Origin: Leeia aquatica
GTDB lineage: Bacteria; Pseudomonadota; Gammaproteobacteria; Burkholderiales; Leeiaceae
Length of the DNA: 64,000 nt
Direction of reading: 5' to 3'
Assembly: GCF_012641365.1 (NCBI RefSeq)
Contig: NZ_JABAIM010000001.1
Span: forward strand, 806,001-870,000
The translations under genes and the position numbers were made by a program. The number at the start of each line of letters is the position of its first letter. Position 1 is the stretch's first letter. This document shows, one piece after another, positions 16,347 to 24,462 of this stretch. The notes under the pieces are model-generated. The model saw only the letters and a program-made list of their open reading frames with translations. It ran no database searches and had not been told where the DNA came from.

Positions 16347-17498
16347 ATGGGTTTACTCATCATCGCCCCGCTGCGCGACGACCATGCCCTTGCCGTGATG
16401 TGGTCGCTACGCCGGGCCGGGCTGGATAGCTGGTTGTGGGATCCCACAGCCTTCCCCAGCCAGGGCACCATCAGCCTCAACCCCACCGAGCTGCAGACAC
16501 ACCGGCTGGAAGTCCACACCCTGAAAGGGGAGCGTGTGGATTTGCCGCTGCAGCACGTCAAGGCCGTCTGGTGTCGCCGCATGATGCGCGCCGCCCCGTA
16601 TCTGGACTTCAGCCACATCCACCCTGCCGACCTGGGATTTGTGATCGAGCAAGCCAGCGGCATGATCCGCAATGTCTGGGACTGGCTGGCAACCGTACTG
16701 GCCGATGTCCCCTGGGTGAACCCGCTGAATGCACACGTCGAGAGCAACAGCAAAGGCAAACAGCTGCTGATGGCACAGCGTGCCGGGTTTGCCATCCCGC
16801 CGACCCTGATCAGCAATCATCCGCAGCAGGTGCGTGCTTTCTGCGAACAGCATCAGGACGGCCTGATCTACAAGACCTTCACCCCCGCCAGCTGGCAGGA
16901 CGAGCCCGGCCGCAGCCTGCCCACCAGCCGGGTCTGCCTCAAGGACCTGCAGGACGATCAAGCCATCCAGTCCAGCCCCGGCATCTATCAGGCACGCATC
17001 GAGAAAGCGCATGAGCTGCGGGTGCTGGTCTGCGGCACCCATCTCCTGGCGGCCCGCATCCACTCGCAAGAGCAAGCAGCCTCCAGCACGGACTGGCGAA
17101 CCCAGCAGGGCCAGTTAAGGATGGAGCCCTGCGAGCTCAAGGCGGATGATCGCGCCCGCATCCGCAGCTTCATGCAAGGCATGGGGCTGGCTTTTGGCAG
17201 CCTGGATCTGGTGGTCACCCCGCAGGGCGAGCTGGTTTTTCTTGAAGTCAACGAGCAAGGCCAGTTCCTGTTTCTGGAAAGCCACTGCCCAGCGCTACCG
17301 GCACTGGCCACCGTCAGCAGCTTCTTTGCCGAGCAGCTCGGCCTGCATCGGCCACACCCCTGGCCGGATTTCGCCAGCTGCAAAGCCGATAGCCAACTGG
17401 CCGAGTGGCGCAACCAGCACCACCGGCACCGCCCAACCCCGACACGCCGCATCGCCTACCGCTTTATCGAACCACCCCAGCCATCGGGTCAGGGCTGA
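16347..17498 (+). CDS. MvdD/RimK-like ATP-grasp ligase (graspetide maturase-like)
   Basis: The 383-residue protein has an N-terminal pre-ATP-grasp domain with VKAVWCRRMMRAAPY at about 70-84, matching the VWxRR motif of MvdC/MvdD-type macrocyclases. A SNSKGKQLLMAQRAGFAIPPTLIS segment follows, where a substrate-dependent ATP-grasp fold begins. Then come a lysine-bearing strand LIYKTFTPASW, the YQARIEKAHELRVLVCG strand pair, and the metal-binding end LVFLEVNEQGQFLFLE (E and N). These enzymes activate Asp/Glu side chains with ATP and link them to Ser/Thr or Lys of a precursor. It is preceded by the 79-residue precursor. The start at 16347 is set by conservation of the MGLLIIAP strand. An exact product cannot be predicted. 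Confidence 0.75.
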   Translation: MGLLIIAPLRDDHALAVMWSLRRAGLDSWLWDPTAFPSQGTISLNPTELQTHRLEVHTLKGERVDLPLQHVKAVWCRRMMRAAPYLDFSHIHPADLGFVIEQASGMIRNVWDWLATVLADVPWVNPLNAHVESNSKGKQLLMAQRAGFAIPPTLISNHPQQVRAFCEQHQDGLIYKTFTPASWQDEPGRSLPTSRVCLKDLQDDQAIQSSPGIYQARIEKAHELRVLVCGTHLLAARIHSQEQAASSTDWRTQQGQLRMEPCELKADDRARIRSFMQGMGLAFGSLDLVVTPQGELVFLEVNEQGQFLFLESHCPALPALATVSSFFAEQLGLHRPHPWPDFASCKADSQLAEWRNQHHRHRPTPTRRIAYRFIEPPQPSGQG

Positions 17499-17541
17499 AG
17501 CCATCCACCAGCGCGGAGCGCAGCAAGCATGCCCGCGCTGG

Positions 17542-18753
17542 TTAGCCCGCCCCGCCCTGCAAGAGCGGCAGAGCCGCAGCCAGGTCCCGGCACAAATCGT
17601 CCGGCGATTCCAGCCCGATATGCAAGCGCAGCAGCCGCCCGGCATCCGGCTGCACCGGCAATCCGCGCAGGTGGTGCGGGATGGCAGGCATGACCAGGCT
17701 CTCGAAGCCGCCCCAGCTGGTGCCGAGGCCAAACCACTGCAGCGACTCGATGAAGCGGGTAAACGCCGGTTCGCTGCAGGGGGCCAGCTCCACAGTAAAC
17801 GGCCCCGGCGCGCCGGTGAAATAACGCTGCCACAGGGCATGACCAGGATCGGTGGGCAGCGCCGGGAACAGCACCCGCTCAATCTGCGGTTGTAGCGACA
17901 GCCACTGCGCCACTTGCAAGGCGCTGGTATGGTGGCGCGGCATGCGCAGATGCAGGGTGCGCAGACCGCGCAGGGCCAGCCAGCAGGCATCTGCAGACAC
18001 GTGGCTGCCCGTGCGGTCACACCCGCTGCGAGTCGCTTCCAGCGCGGCATACGACCCGGTGGTCAAGCCGAGCATCACGTCCGAGTGTCCGTTAAGGTAT
18101 TTGGTGGCGGCATGAATGGCGATATCGACACCATGTCGGTGGGCGTCAAAGAACAGTGGTGTACCCCAGGTGGCATCACAGGCCACCGGCACCCCTTGCG
18201 CCGCTGCCAGCGCGCACACCGCGCCCACATCGACCATCTGCATGGTGAGCGAACCGGGCACTTCGATGAACACCAGGAAGCTGGCGGCCGTCAGCTTGCC
18301 TGCCAGGTCTTCCGCACTGCAGAAGGTTTCCACCCGGCACTGCAACGGCGCCAGCACCTGCTCGCACAAGGCACGGGTAGGCCCATATACCCCTTCTTGC
18401 AGCAGAATCAACCCGCCGGGCCGCGCATGCGCGCCGAGTACGGCGGCAATGGCGCTCAAACCGGAAGGGGTGGCGATGCAGCTTTCCGCCCCGCTCAACC
18501 GGGCCATTGCCTGCTGCAATTCAAACTGGGTGCTGGTGCCGGAGCGGCCATAGCGGGGCGACTCAAACACACAGCCGCCGTTGCTGGCCTTGAAATCAGC
18601 CAACGTCGGGAACAATAAAGTCGAGGCGCGCACCAGCGGGGGATTCACCGCGTGACTGGCGGCTGCCGAGTCTCGGCCCAGGTGAACGAGCGCGGTTTCC
18701 AGCGAGGCGGGCAGATCAGGTCGGGAGGTCAGGGTGCAGGCAGGTGTCTTCAT
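17542..18753 (-). CDS. Cys/Met metabolism PLP-dependent enzyme (cystathionine lyase-like)
   Basis: The 403-residue fold-type I PLP enzyme shows the Cys/Met family features. The N-terminal VNPPLVRASTLLFPTL leads to RYGRSGTSTQFELQQAMARL, the cofactor-binding SGLSAIAAVLGA, VACDATWGTPL, and the Schiff-base lysine in AATKYLNGHSDVMLG. It ends with LGTSWGGFESL and RLHIGLES. The family cleaves or replaces sulfur bonds (cystathionine beta-lyase, MetC type). The start at 18753 lies 6 bp from a perfect operator-like dyad; an ATG at 18771 lies within it. Divergent from an AraC regulator and convergent with the ATP-grasp gene. A second paralogue is at 61654-62793. Confidence 0.85.
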   Translation of the reverse strand: MKTPACTLTSRPDLPASLETALVHLGRDSAAASHAVNPPLVRASTLLFPTLADFKASNGGCVFESPRYGRSGTSTQFELQQAMARLSGAESCIATPSGLSAIAAVLGAHARPGGLILLQEGVYGPTRALCEQVLAPLQCRVETFCSAEDLAGKLTAASFLVFIEVPGSLTMQMVDVGAVCALAAAQGVPVACDATWGTPLFFDAHRHGVDIAIHAATKYLNGHSDVMLGLTTGSYAALEATRSGCDRTGSHVSADACWLALRGLRTLHLRMPRHHTSALQVAQWLSLQPQIERVLFPALPTDPGHALWQRYFTGAPGPFTVELAPCSEPAFTRFIESLQWFGLGTSWGGFESLVMPAIPHHLRGLPVQPDAGRLLRLHIGLESPDDLCRDLAAALPLLQGGAG

Positions 18754-18758
18754 GCCAC

Positions 18759-18781
18759 CCAGTGTAGGCATGCTACACTGG
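18759..18781. promoter_or_regulatory. Perfect 9-bp dyad between MetC-like and AraC genes
   Basis: CCAGTGTAG (18759-18767), spacer GCATG, CTACACTGG (18773-18781). The symmetry is exact and the site lies in the divergent promoter region, so it is a good operator candidate for the AraC-type regulator or another dimer. Confidence 0.6.
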
Positions 18782-18823
18782 TCTGTATCACGTCAATCAG
18801 ACAGAATATGTCGCCAATCGGCC

Positions 18824-19603
18824 ATGCCTACCGCTACCCCACGCAAACGGCTGGACTTCCAGCACCTCACCTCGCCACTGATTGCGCTGGACAACCACTG
18901 GCCCAGTGGCAGCAGCACCGGGTGGCACACCCATCCACGCGGGCAGCTGCTCTACGCCATCCACGGGGTAATGAAAGTGGAAACCGAAGCCGGCAGCTAT
19001 GTCATTCCCCCCAGCCGGGCGCTGTGGATGCAGCCTGGATTGCGGCATAACGTCACCATGGCGGGTGCCGTCGAGATGCGCACAGTCTATCTGGACACCA
19101 CGCTGATGCCCGAGCTGCCCGCCCACAGTGGGGTGGTACATGTCTCCCCCTTACTGCGTGAATTGCTGCTGGCTACGGTGCACCTGCCGCACGCGGCCCC
19201 GGAGACCGACCGCGCACACTGCATCCGGCAACTGCTGGTCGACGAACTGCGCAGCGCCAGCACTCTGCCCTTGCACCTGCCCCTGCCACATCACCCCGTC
19301 TTGCAGCGGCTATGCCAGACGCTGTGCGACCACCCCGCCGACCCACGCAGCGCCACCGCCTGGGCCCGCGAACTGGGCATGAGCGAACGCAGCCTGCATC
19401 GCCTGTTCACGCGGGAGACCGGTCTACCTTTCACCCGCTGGCGGGACCAGGCCCGCCTGTTCGCGGCACTAACCGCCCTGGCCGAAGGCCGCAAAGGTCT
19501 GGATGCCGCGTTTCATTGCGGCTTCAGCAGCCAGAGCGCCTTCGTCGCCTGGTTCCACCGCCAGACCGGCGACACCCCCGCAGCATACTATCGGGAAGGT
19601 TGA
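18824..19603 (+). CDS. AraC family transcriptional regulator (cupin sensor)
   Basis: The 259-residue regulator has an N-terminal cupin sensor (TGWHTHPRGQLLYAIHG, then VIPPSRALWMQPG). The C-terminal AraC double helix-turn-helix reads ATAWARELGMSERSLHRLFTRETG and LDAAFHCGFSSQSAFVAWFHRQTGDTP. Members of this kind regulate an adjacent gene in response to a small ligand. It is divergent from the MetC-like enzyme, its probable target. The ATG at 18824 is taken because the cupin domain begins soon after; an ORF start at 18734 would run through the operator. Confidence 0.85.
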   Translation: MPTATPRKRLDFQHLTSPLIALDNHWPSGSSTGWHTHPRGQLLYAIHGVMKVETEAGSYVIPPSRALWMQPGLRHNVTMAGAVEMRTVYLDTTLMPELPAHSGVVHVSPLLRELLLATVHLPHAAPETDRAHCIRQLLVDELRSASTLPLHLPLPHHPVLQRLCQTLCDHPADPRSATAWARELGMSERSLHRLFTRETGLPFTRWRDQARLFAALTALAEGRKGLDAAFHCGFSSQSAFVAWFHRQTGDTPAAYYREG

Positions 19604-19686
19604 GGGGTTCGGGGCGGCGCAGGTTGTTACCCCTAAGCTGCTCAGTCGCTAAGACCGCCCCCCGGGGCGATTAGTCAATTGAATGC

Positions 19687-20265
19687 TTATAAAACATCCC
19701 AAACGCTGCAAAGTGATGCTTTACTCAGTGGAACCTTCTCTTGCATGGTAACCCCCAATGGGCCTTCGCTGATCTTGAGCACCAGGAACTCACAGCTTGA
19801 TCCATTTAGTCGAAACAAGGCCTCATAATTAGCATCACGCTCAGGAAGGAAGGATTGATGTACAAAGCACTGATAGCGACCACCACTCGACAAGTAATCC
19901 AGCGTCATGGGTTTCCCGGCCGGAATATACACTTCTGCTTCCTCGAATCTTCCAGCACTCCGGAACTGCTTTGTGGTAGCTGAGGGCGCAGGCATCGGAA
20001 TAGGTGAGCGCTTGGGATCCGCAAAGCCTCCCATCGTGATGGCAATCACCCCAGACTCCGGCACGCCCCAGTCTATGCAATCCTTTCCGGGTACACCACG
20101 GACCATTCCGCCTTGGACCGATACGCGTAGTTGTGCTCGGTCACCCTCAGTAGGCTCCTGGTAGTTGCGATTGAAGGCTCGGACATTACTGATGTTGCCA
20201 CATGCCGTCAGGACAGTAGCCAGTATGAACGCCAGCAATATAGAAACCGTACGCTGTGAAGGCAT
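19687..20265 (-). CDS. Lipoprotein of unknown function
   Basis: The 192-residue protein starts at 20265 after GGAGGGAATA and has a lipoprotein signal peptide with lipobox LTAC (Cys22), so it should be anchored to a periplasmic membrane face. After the anchor come SVQGGMVRGVPGKDC and GVPESGVIAITMGG, and later IPAGKPMTLDYLSSGG. This suggests a small beta-sandwich. Four further cysteines could pair. I do not recognise a family. It appears monocistronic. Confidence 0.65.
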   Translation of the reverse strand: MPSQRTVSILLAFILATVLTACGNISNVRAFNRNYQEPTEGDRAQLRVSVQGGMVRGVPGKDCIDWGVPESGVIAITMGGFADPKRSPIPMPAPSATTKQFRSAGRFEEAEVYIPAGKPMTLDYLSSGGRYQCFVHQSFLPERDANYEALFRLNGSSCEFLVLKISEGPLGVTMQEKVPLSKASLCSVWDVL

Positions 20266-20335
20266 TATTCCCTCCAAAATCAATCAGCATATATCATAAG
20301 CATGGAACGTATCACTGTACCGAGGTACAACCCCA

Positions 20336-21070
20336 CTACCCCCAAGCCCGCCACAAGGTCAGCCCGCCTGCGGCGATGACCAGCAGCAGCACGATGGACT
20401 GGAACTGCTGCTCGGTAAGGATGCCGACGATTTTCTTGCCAAGCCAGGTGCCGACGACGCTCACCCCCAGCAGCAGCGGGATCAGGTAGAGGTCGTCGTG
20501 ATGTACGAAGCCGCTGGCGGCGTACACCACGCTGCGGCTGGCGTCGATGCCGAAGTCGATGATGGCAGAAGTCGCGATGAACACCTGCGCAGGCAAGCCA
20601 TACGCCGCCAGCACCACCCCGCGCACCGCGCCGCCGGTGCCGAGCAGGCCAGAGAGGAAGCCGGACGCGAGCCCGCCCAGCACCGCATTGGCGGCAACCG
20701 GGCGCAGGCGGAACTGACGAAACAGCAGCAACAGCCCACCCAGCCCGATCAAGAACCCCGCCAGCAGCAAGGTCAGCAGCGCAGACGGCAGCAGCCCGCT
20801 CATCAGCGCCCCGGTGATGGCCGCCAGCACCGAAGGCAGCCCCATCTGCAGGATCAGCCTGCGGTCAAACCCCGCGCGGAAGAAATAGATTTTGGCGGCA
20901 TTGCTGCTCAGGTGATACAGCGCCGCCACCCCCAGCACCGAGTGATAATCCAGAAAATACCCGGCCAGCGGCACAAACAGCAAGGATGAGCCAAAGCCGC
21001 CCACAGTACCGACCACCTCGGCCAGCAAGGCCAGCAGCATGAAGTACAGCAGCAGGTCGGGCGGGAGCAT
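20336..21070 (-). CDS. TSUP (TauE/SafE) family permease
   Basis: The 244-residue membrane protein has about eight hydrophobic segments and the two TSUP repeats: an N-terminal VVGTVGGFGSSLLFVPLAGY and a central GLASGFLSGLLGTGGAVRG. The family moves sulfite, sulfoacetate or other organosulfur anions across the inner membrane. The neighbouring MetC-like enzyme and AraC regulator hint at sulfur metabolism, but they are separated by an unrelated lipoprotein, so linkage is weak. Length is normal. Confidence 0.85.
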   Translation of the reverse strand: MLPPDLLLYFMLLALLAEVVGTVGGFGSSLLFVPLAGYFLDYHSVLGVAALYHLSSNAAKIYFFRAGFDRRLILQMGLPSVLAAITGALMSGLLPSALLTLLLAGFLIGLGGLLLLFRQFRLRPVAANAVLGGLASGFLSGLLGTGGAVRGVVLAAYGLPAQVFIATSAIIDFGIDASRSVVYAASGFVHHDDLYLIPLLLGVSVVGTWLGKKIVGILTEQQFQSIVLLLVIAAGGLTLWRAWG

Positions 21071-21105
21071 GGTTTAGTCGCCTGCCTCAGCCAAGGCGGG
21101 CATGC

Positions 21106-21534
21106 TCAATCAAAAAGCTGCTGGATGTTGGCATTCCAGAAGAAGGTGTTGAGCACCCAGCCATTTGGCGACTTGTAGAAGATAAAGCGCCAGGGCAAGG
21201 CATGCTCCTCGGTTTTCTCGATGTACATATACTGCATCACCGATTCGCCCGCCTTTTTGAGGCTGACGAATTCAAAACCGACCGGTTTGCCATACCGTCC
21301 ACCAACTTGATCACGCAGGGCCTTGGTTCGCAACTCCAGACTCTGCAGCTCCGCAACCGGAACCACCGCGTAGGGTTTCATACTGGCAAAAGCACCAGAC
21401 AAGTCCCCCTTGCCGACTTGCGCCATCACCTTGTCCGTGAACGCCCGCACTTCCACCTCGGACTTCAAGGTCGCGGCCGTGGCAACTGTTGCGAGGAACA
21501 ATATCAGCAGTGAGGCACACAGTTTTTGCTGCAT
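21106..21534 (-). CDS. small exported protein
   Basis: The 142-residue protein has a signal peptide (about 1-20, ending ATVATA). The mature part reads like an NTF2/DUF4019-like domain: EVRAFTDKVMAQVGKGDLSGAFASMKPY, then GYGKPVGFEFVSLKKAGESVMQYMYIEK-like strands and ALPWRFIFYKSPNGWVLNTFFW. Family assignment is tentative. It stands between the TSUP permease and the serine hydrolase on the same strand, with gaps of 35 bp and 112 bp, and may be co-transcribed with the permease. Confidence 0.65.
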   Translation of the reverse strand: MQQKLCASLLILFLATVATAATLKSEVEVRAFTDKVMAQVGKGDLSGAFASMKPYAVVPVAELQSLELRTKALRDQVGGRYGKPVGFEFVSLKKAGESVMQYMYIEKTEEHALPWRFIFYKSPNGWVLNTFFWNANIQQLFD

Positions 21535-21646
21535 AGAGAGGCAGGCTCCAGTGATTGGTCAGAGAAGATCATTGTGCCACACGCTGGCCGCATATGACCT
21601 CAGCCCTGTGCAATCACTGCGCCGGTGCAGCCCTACTGCACTGAAG

Positions 21647-23350
21647 TCACGGTGCCACGACGGCTGCCGAGAGGTTCACCTTGTTGAACTGCACATTGCT
21701 GGCGCGGTCTTCATTGATGGTAAAGCCGCTGCAGCCCTTGCCGGGGGTGCAGGCAAACTGGACCATCCCGAATGGCCACGGGCCGACCAGGCGGTCCCCT
21801 TCCAGCGGTACCAAGGCCACTTCTCCGCGTGGGTGGCGCAGCAGTGGCTGGCCATCCTGGATGCGAACGGTGTAGAGCACCTGCAGCTCCTTGCTGTAAT
21901 ACTCGCCCGCCAAGCGGCTCAACTCCTGCTCTGGCACGGTGGCCATGCGCTTGCCGCGCACCGAGCGTGTATTGCGCAGCCAGGTGCCACTCTCCACCAC
22001 GCCCGCAGCATTGGGTGGATCAAAGCGGAAGCTGGCGTTGACCAGCTTGGAGAAGAACTCGCGCTCGCTCTTGGGGTAAAACGGCATTGGGTCATCGCCC
22101 ACCGTCCAGCCCACCAGATGGCCGTTTTCCTTGCGGAAGATAATGGCCGAGCCATTTTCCAGCCGGTAGCTGCCCTGCAGGGCATCCAGCCGCGCCGGGT
22201 CCAGCGCTACACGGGTACTGCCGGAGTAATCCGGCACCGGCTGTGGCAAGGGCTTGAGCTGGCCCTCCAGCACAATATCGGCAATCCGCTGGCCCAGCCG
22301 CGCCGCCTGCACGTCCGCACCATTGCCCAGCACGATGATGCTCAGCTTCTGCTCCGGAAAGCGCGCGATATTGCTGCGGAAACCCGCATCCGAGCCGCTA
22401 TGGCCGATCTTGCGCACCCCACGGTACGCATCCAGCTCCAGGCCACCGCCATAATCGGTGGCATTGCCGTCGTTCAAAGTCGCCGAAGTCTGCATCTGGA
22501 CAATCAGCGCCTTGCCGCCCACGCGGGCATCGTCGAAATTACGGCTCCACAAGGCCAGGTCGTCAATGGTGGTCAGCAGATTGGTCGGGCCCACCGTGGA
22601 AAACGACAGCGGCACCCCCTCATAACCCTGATCCGGCGCAGGCTGGTAAGACAGCGCACGCCCGGCCACCAAGGCGCTGTATTGCTCGCGGAAGGACGTA
22701 TTGCGCATGCCAAGCGGATCGAAAATGCGCGCCTTGGCAAACGCGGCCAGCGATTGGCCGGAGACCTTCTGCACAATTTCCGCCAGCAGCAGATAGCCGG
22801 TATTGTTGTAGGCAAAATCACTGCCCGGCGCGAAATTCAGCGCCTGCTGGTGCCGCACCAGCTGCATCACGTCGTTCGCCGTGATGACATCTTCCATGCG
22901 CCAGCCCGCCAGCGCCAGCAGGTTCAGGTCATCACGCAGGCCGCTGCTATGGGTCAGCAGATGGCGGATGCGAATGGGCTGGCCAAAGTGGGGCACCTCA
23001 GGCAGATACTGCCGCACATCATCATCCAGCGACAGCTTGCCCTCCTGCGCCAGCAGCAAGATTGAAAACGCGGTGAACTGCTTGGCCAGCGAGGCCACGT
23101 GGAAGCGGGTGGTCGGCGTAATGGCCCGCCCCTGCTCAATATCCGCCATGCCGAAGGCTTTGCGGTAGACCACCTGCCCGTCTCTCAGCACCGCCACCGC
23201 CGCACCGGGCGTATCCGCATGGTTCCAGGCCGCAAACAGACCATCCAGCTGTTGCTCAGTTGCCGCAGGCAGTGCCGCGCCATCCTGCGCGAAGGAAGCC
23301 AAGGGGAACGCCGCCAGCATCAGTGCCAGCACAAAGGAAGGTGTACGCAT
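21647..23350 (-). CDS. Beta-lactamase-family (class C-like) serine hydrolase
   Basis: The 567-residue periplasmic hydrolase has a signal peptide (1-21) and the SxxK catalytic motif ASLAK (Ser87, Lys90). HLLTHSSGL and the YxN motif FAYNNTGY (Tyr181, Asn183) follow. After about residue 360 comes a long beta-rich C-terminal region (YSGSTRVALDPARLDALQG onward) typical of penicillin-binding-protein-like esterases and D-aminopeptidases. This argues for peptide or ester hydrolysis rather than antibiotic resistance. The start at 23350 gives the signal peptide; an ATG at 23392 lies upstream. A fragment of its 5' end is duplicated at 25041-25179. Confidence 0.85.
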   Translation of the reverse strand: MRTPSFVLALMLAAFPLASFAQDGAALPAATEQQLDGLFAAWNHADTPGAAVAVLRDGQVVYRKAFGMADIEQGRAITPTTRFHVASLAKQFTAFSILLLAQEGKLSLDDDVRQYLPEVPHFGQPIRIRHLLTHSSGLRDDLNLLALAGWRMEDVITANDVMQLVRHQQALNFAPGSDFAYNNTGYLLLAEIVQKVSGQSLAAFAKARIFDPLGMRNTSFREQYSALVAGRALSYQPAPDQGYEGVPLSFSTVGPTNLLTTIDDLALWSRNFDDARVGGKALIVQMQTSATLNDGNATDYGGGLELDAYRGVRKIGHSGSDAGFRSNIARFPEQKLSIIVLGNGADVQAARLGQRIADIVLEGQLKPLPQPVPDYSGSTRVALDPARLDALQGSYRLENGSAIIFRKENGHLVGWTVGDDPMPFYPKSEREFFSKLVNASFRFDPPNAAGVVESGTWLRNTRSVRGKRMATVPEQELSRLAGEYYSKELQVLYTVRIQDGQPLLRHPRGEVALVPLEGDRLVGPWPFGMVQFACTPGKGCSGFTINEDRASNVQFNKVNLSAAVVAP

Positions 23351-23494
23351 GCGGGTCAGCCTCTCCAGTAGATGAAAGGCATGCGGCCCCAAGCCCCATT
23401 ACGCCCGAAGTGCATGGTAGGCGGATGCCGTGCATCGTGACAAGTGGCCAAGTAGTCAGTTTTTGGCTTCGACCGGCACCGTCGGGTAGCAACA

Positions 23495-23652
23495 CGTAGG
23501 GCGCAATAACCGCAGGGCATTGCGCCACACTCACGATCACACCGTCACGTATTCTCATGTCACCATGCACGGATGGTTACTGCATGGCAGAGTATGCAGG
23601 GAAAGCGGCTCGAGTAGTACGGCGCAATGCCCTGCGGTTATTGCGCCCTACG
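23495..23652. mobile_element. MITE-like element, copy 1
   Basis: About 158 bp bounded by inverted repeats that start CGTAGGGCGCAATAACCGCA on the left and match its complement on the right, extending to CATTGCGCC (about 31 bp per arm). The internal sequence has no credible gene. It is one of three related copies within 1.9 kb. Its right end abuts the transposase remnant at 23654. Outer flanks (GTAGC at left, GCGGGCT at right) suggest the repeat may once have been a few bases longer. Confidence 0.8.
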
Positions 23653-23653
23653 C

Positions 23654-23806
23654 GGGCTGCACCACTATGTATGGCTGTATAACCAGCACTTGCCACAGAA
23701 AGCCTTGGGTCATGAAACACTGATACAGGCGTTGAAACGATGGCAACATTTCCATCCGCATCTATTCTTGAGAGCGGTGCGTAATCATGCGGGACCTGAC
23801 AGCTAG
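23654..23806 (+). pseudogene. IS481-like transposase, C-terminal remnant
   Basis: Directly after MITE copy 1 an open frame of 50 codons plus stop reads GLHHYVWLYNQHLPQKALGH, then ALKRWQHFHPHLF and VRNHAGPDS. This resembles the tail of integrase-core transposases of the IS481/IS3 type, where the chain runs into a PxxAL-W pattern. No catalytic DDE residues remain and no start or terminal repeat is visible. It is a fragment, apparently cut off at its 5' side by the MITE. Confidence 0.65.
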
Positions 23807-24180
23807 ATGGAAATAATGGCCAAAATACTTTTCTCTTTTATAAATACAATCCATTTCCTAAGACACTCCTCAAAGACATTTGTTTCTATTACTGCGCTAT
23901 AATTTTCATCATGACTTGAAAATATTTTCACGGTGTCAAAAGAAATTAAACCAATCCAGCCTTCACGTCCCCACTCCATGGTATCTGCATTATTTTTTCG
24001 AATATAATCAATACGTCGCACCCCTTCATCTAGCCAGCATATAGATTCATCGATGCCTACGCCACCATCATCCATAAGAATACATGACAATAGACTAACA
24101 TCTCCATGCATCGCCAAGTCTGAGGTGCAAACTGGGTGGTGACCCGTGACATCTGTGCTCCAGTAGAATTTCGTGGCCAT
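23803..24180 (-). CDS. small protein of unknown function, accessory patch gene A
   Basis: This 125-residue acidic protein (start MATKFYWSTDVTGHHPVCTS) is not recognised. It has no signal peptide or membrane segment. A conserved-looking core is MEWGREGWIGLISFDTVKIF. The GC content is well below that of the window. It lies between MITE copies 1 and 2 and its stop overlaps the transposase remnant by 4 bp, convergently. Size, charge and company resemble orphan immunity genes of polymorphic toxin systems, but that is inference only. The ribosome site is weak, so the start is uncertain. Confidence 0.55.
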   Translation of the reverse strand: MATKFYWSTDVTGHHPVCTSDLAMHGDVSLLSCILMDDGGVGIDESICWLDEGVRRIDYIRKNNADTMEWGREGWIGLISFDTVKIFSSHDENYSAVIETNVFEECLRKWIVFIKEKSILAIISI

Positions 24181-24232
24181 TTTATTATCTCGATTCAATA
24201 TGCCGGATAAACAGTGATTTTTGGTTGTAGCA

Positions 24233-24388
24233 CGTAGGGCGCAATAACCGCAGGGCATTGCGCCACATTTACCATCACGCCATCACGCATCCCCATGCCA
24301 CCATGCACGGATGGTTACAGCATGACAGTGCACGCAAGGAAAGCGGCTCAGGGGGCGGCGCAATGCCCTGCGGTTATTGCACCCTACG
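24233..24388. mobile_element. MITE-like element, copy 2
   Basis: About 156 bp with the same ~31-bp terminal inverted repeats as copy 1. One mismatch in the right arm (TTGCACCCTACG instead of TTGCGCCCTACG). The interior shares CACCATGCACGGATGGTTAC and AAAGCGGCTC with copy 1. No gene inside. Confidence 0.8.
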
Positions 24389-24462
24389 TGGGCTACTTCT
24401 CAGCGGGCTGGTTTTGGGGAGGATTACCGGGGCTTCTGCAATTTAATCGACCACCCTCAGAG

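Noticed and set aside
21410..23065. 551-codon plus-strand ORF opposite the serine hydrolase
   Set aside because: It is antisense to a hydrolase with intact catalytic motifs. It is rich in His, Gln and Arg without domain likeness, typical of shadow frames in GC-rich DNA.
21647..23350. Serine hydrolase as a beta-lactam resistance gene
   Set aside because: It is about 1.5 times the length of AmpC and has a long C-terminal extension typical of esterase or peptidase relatives.
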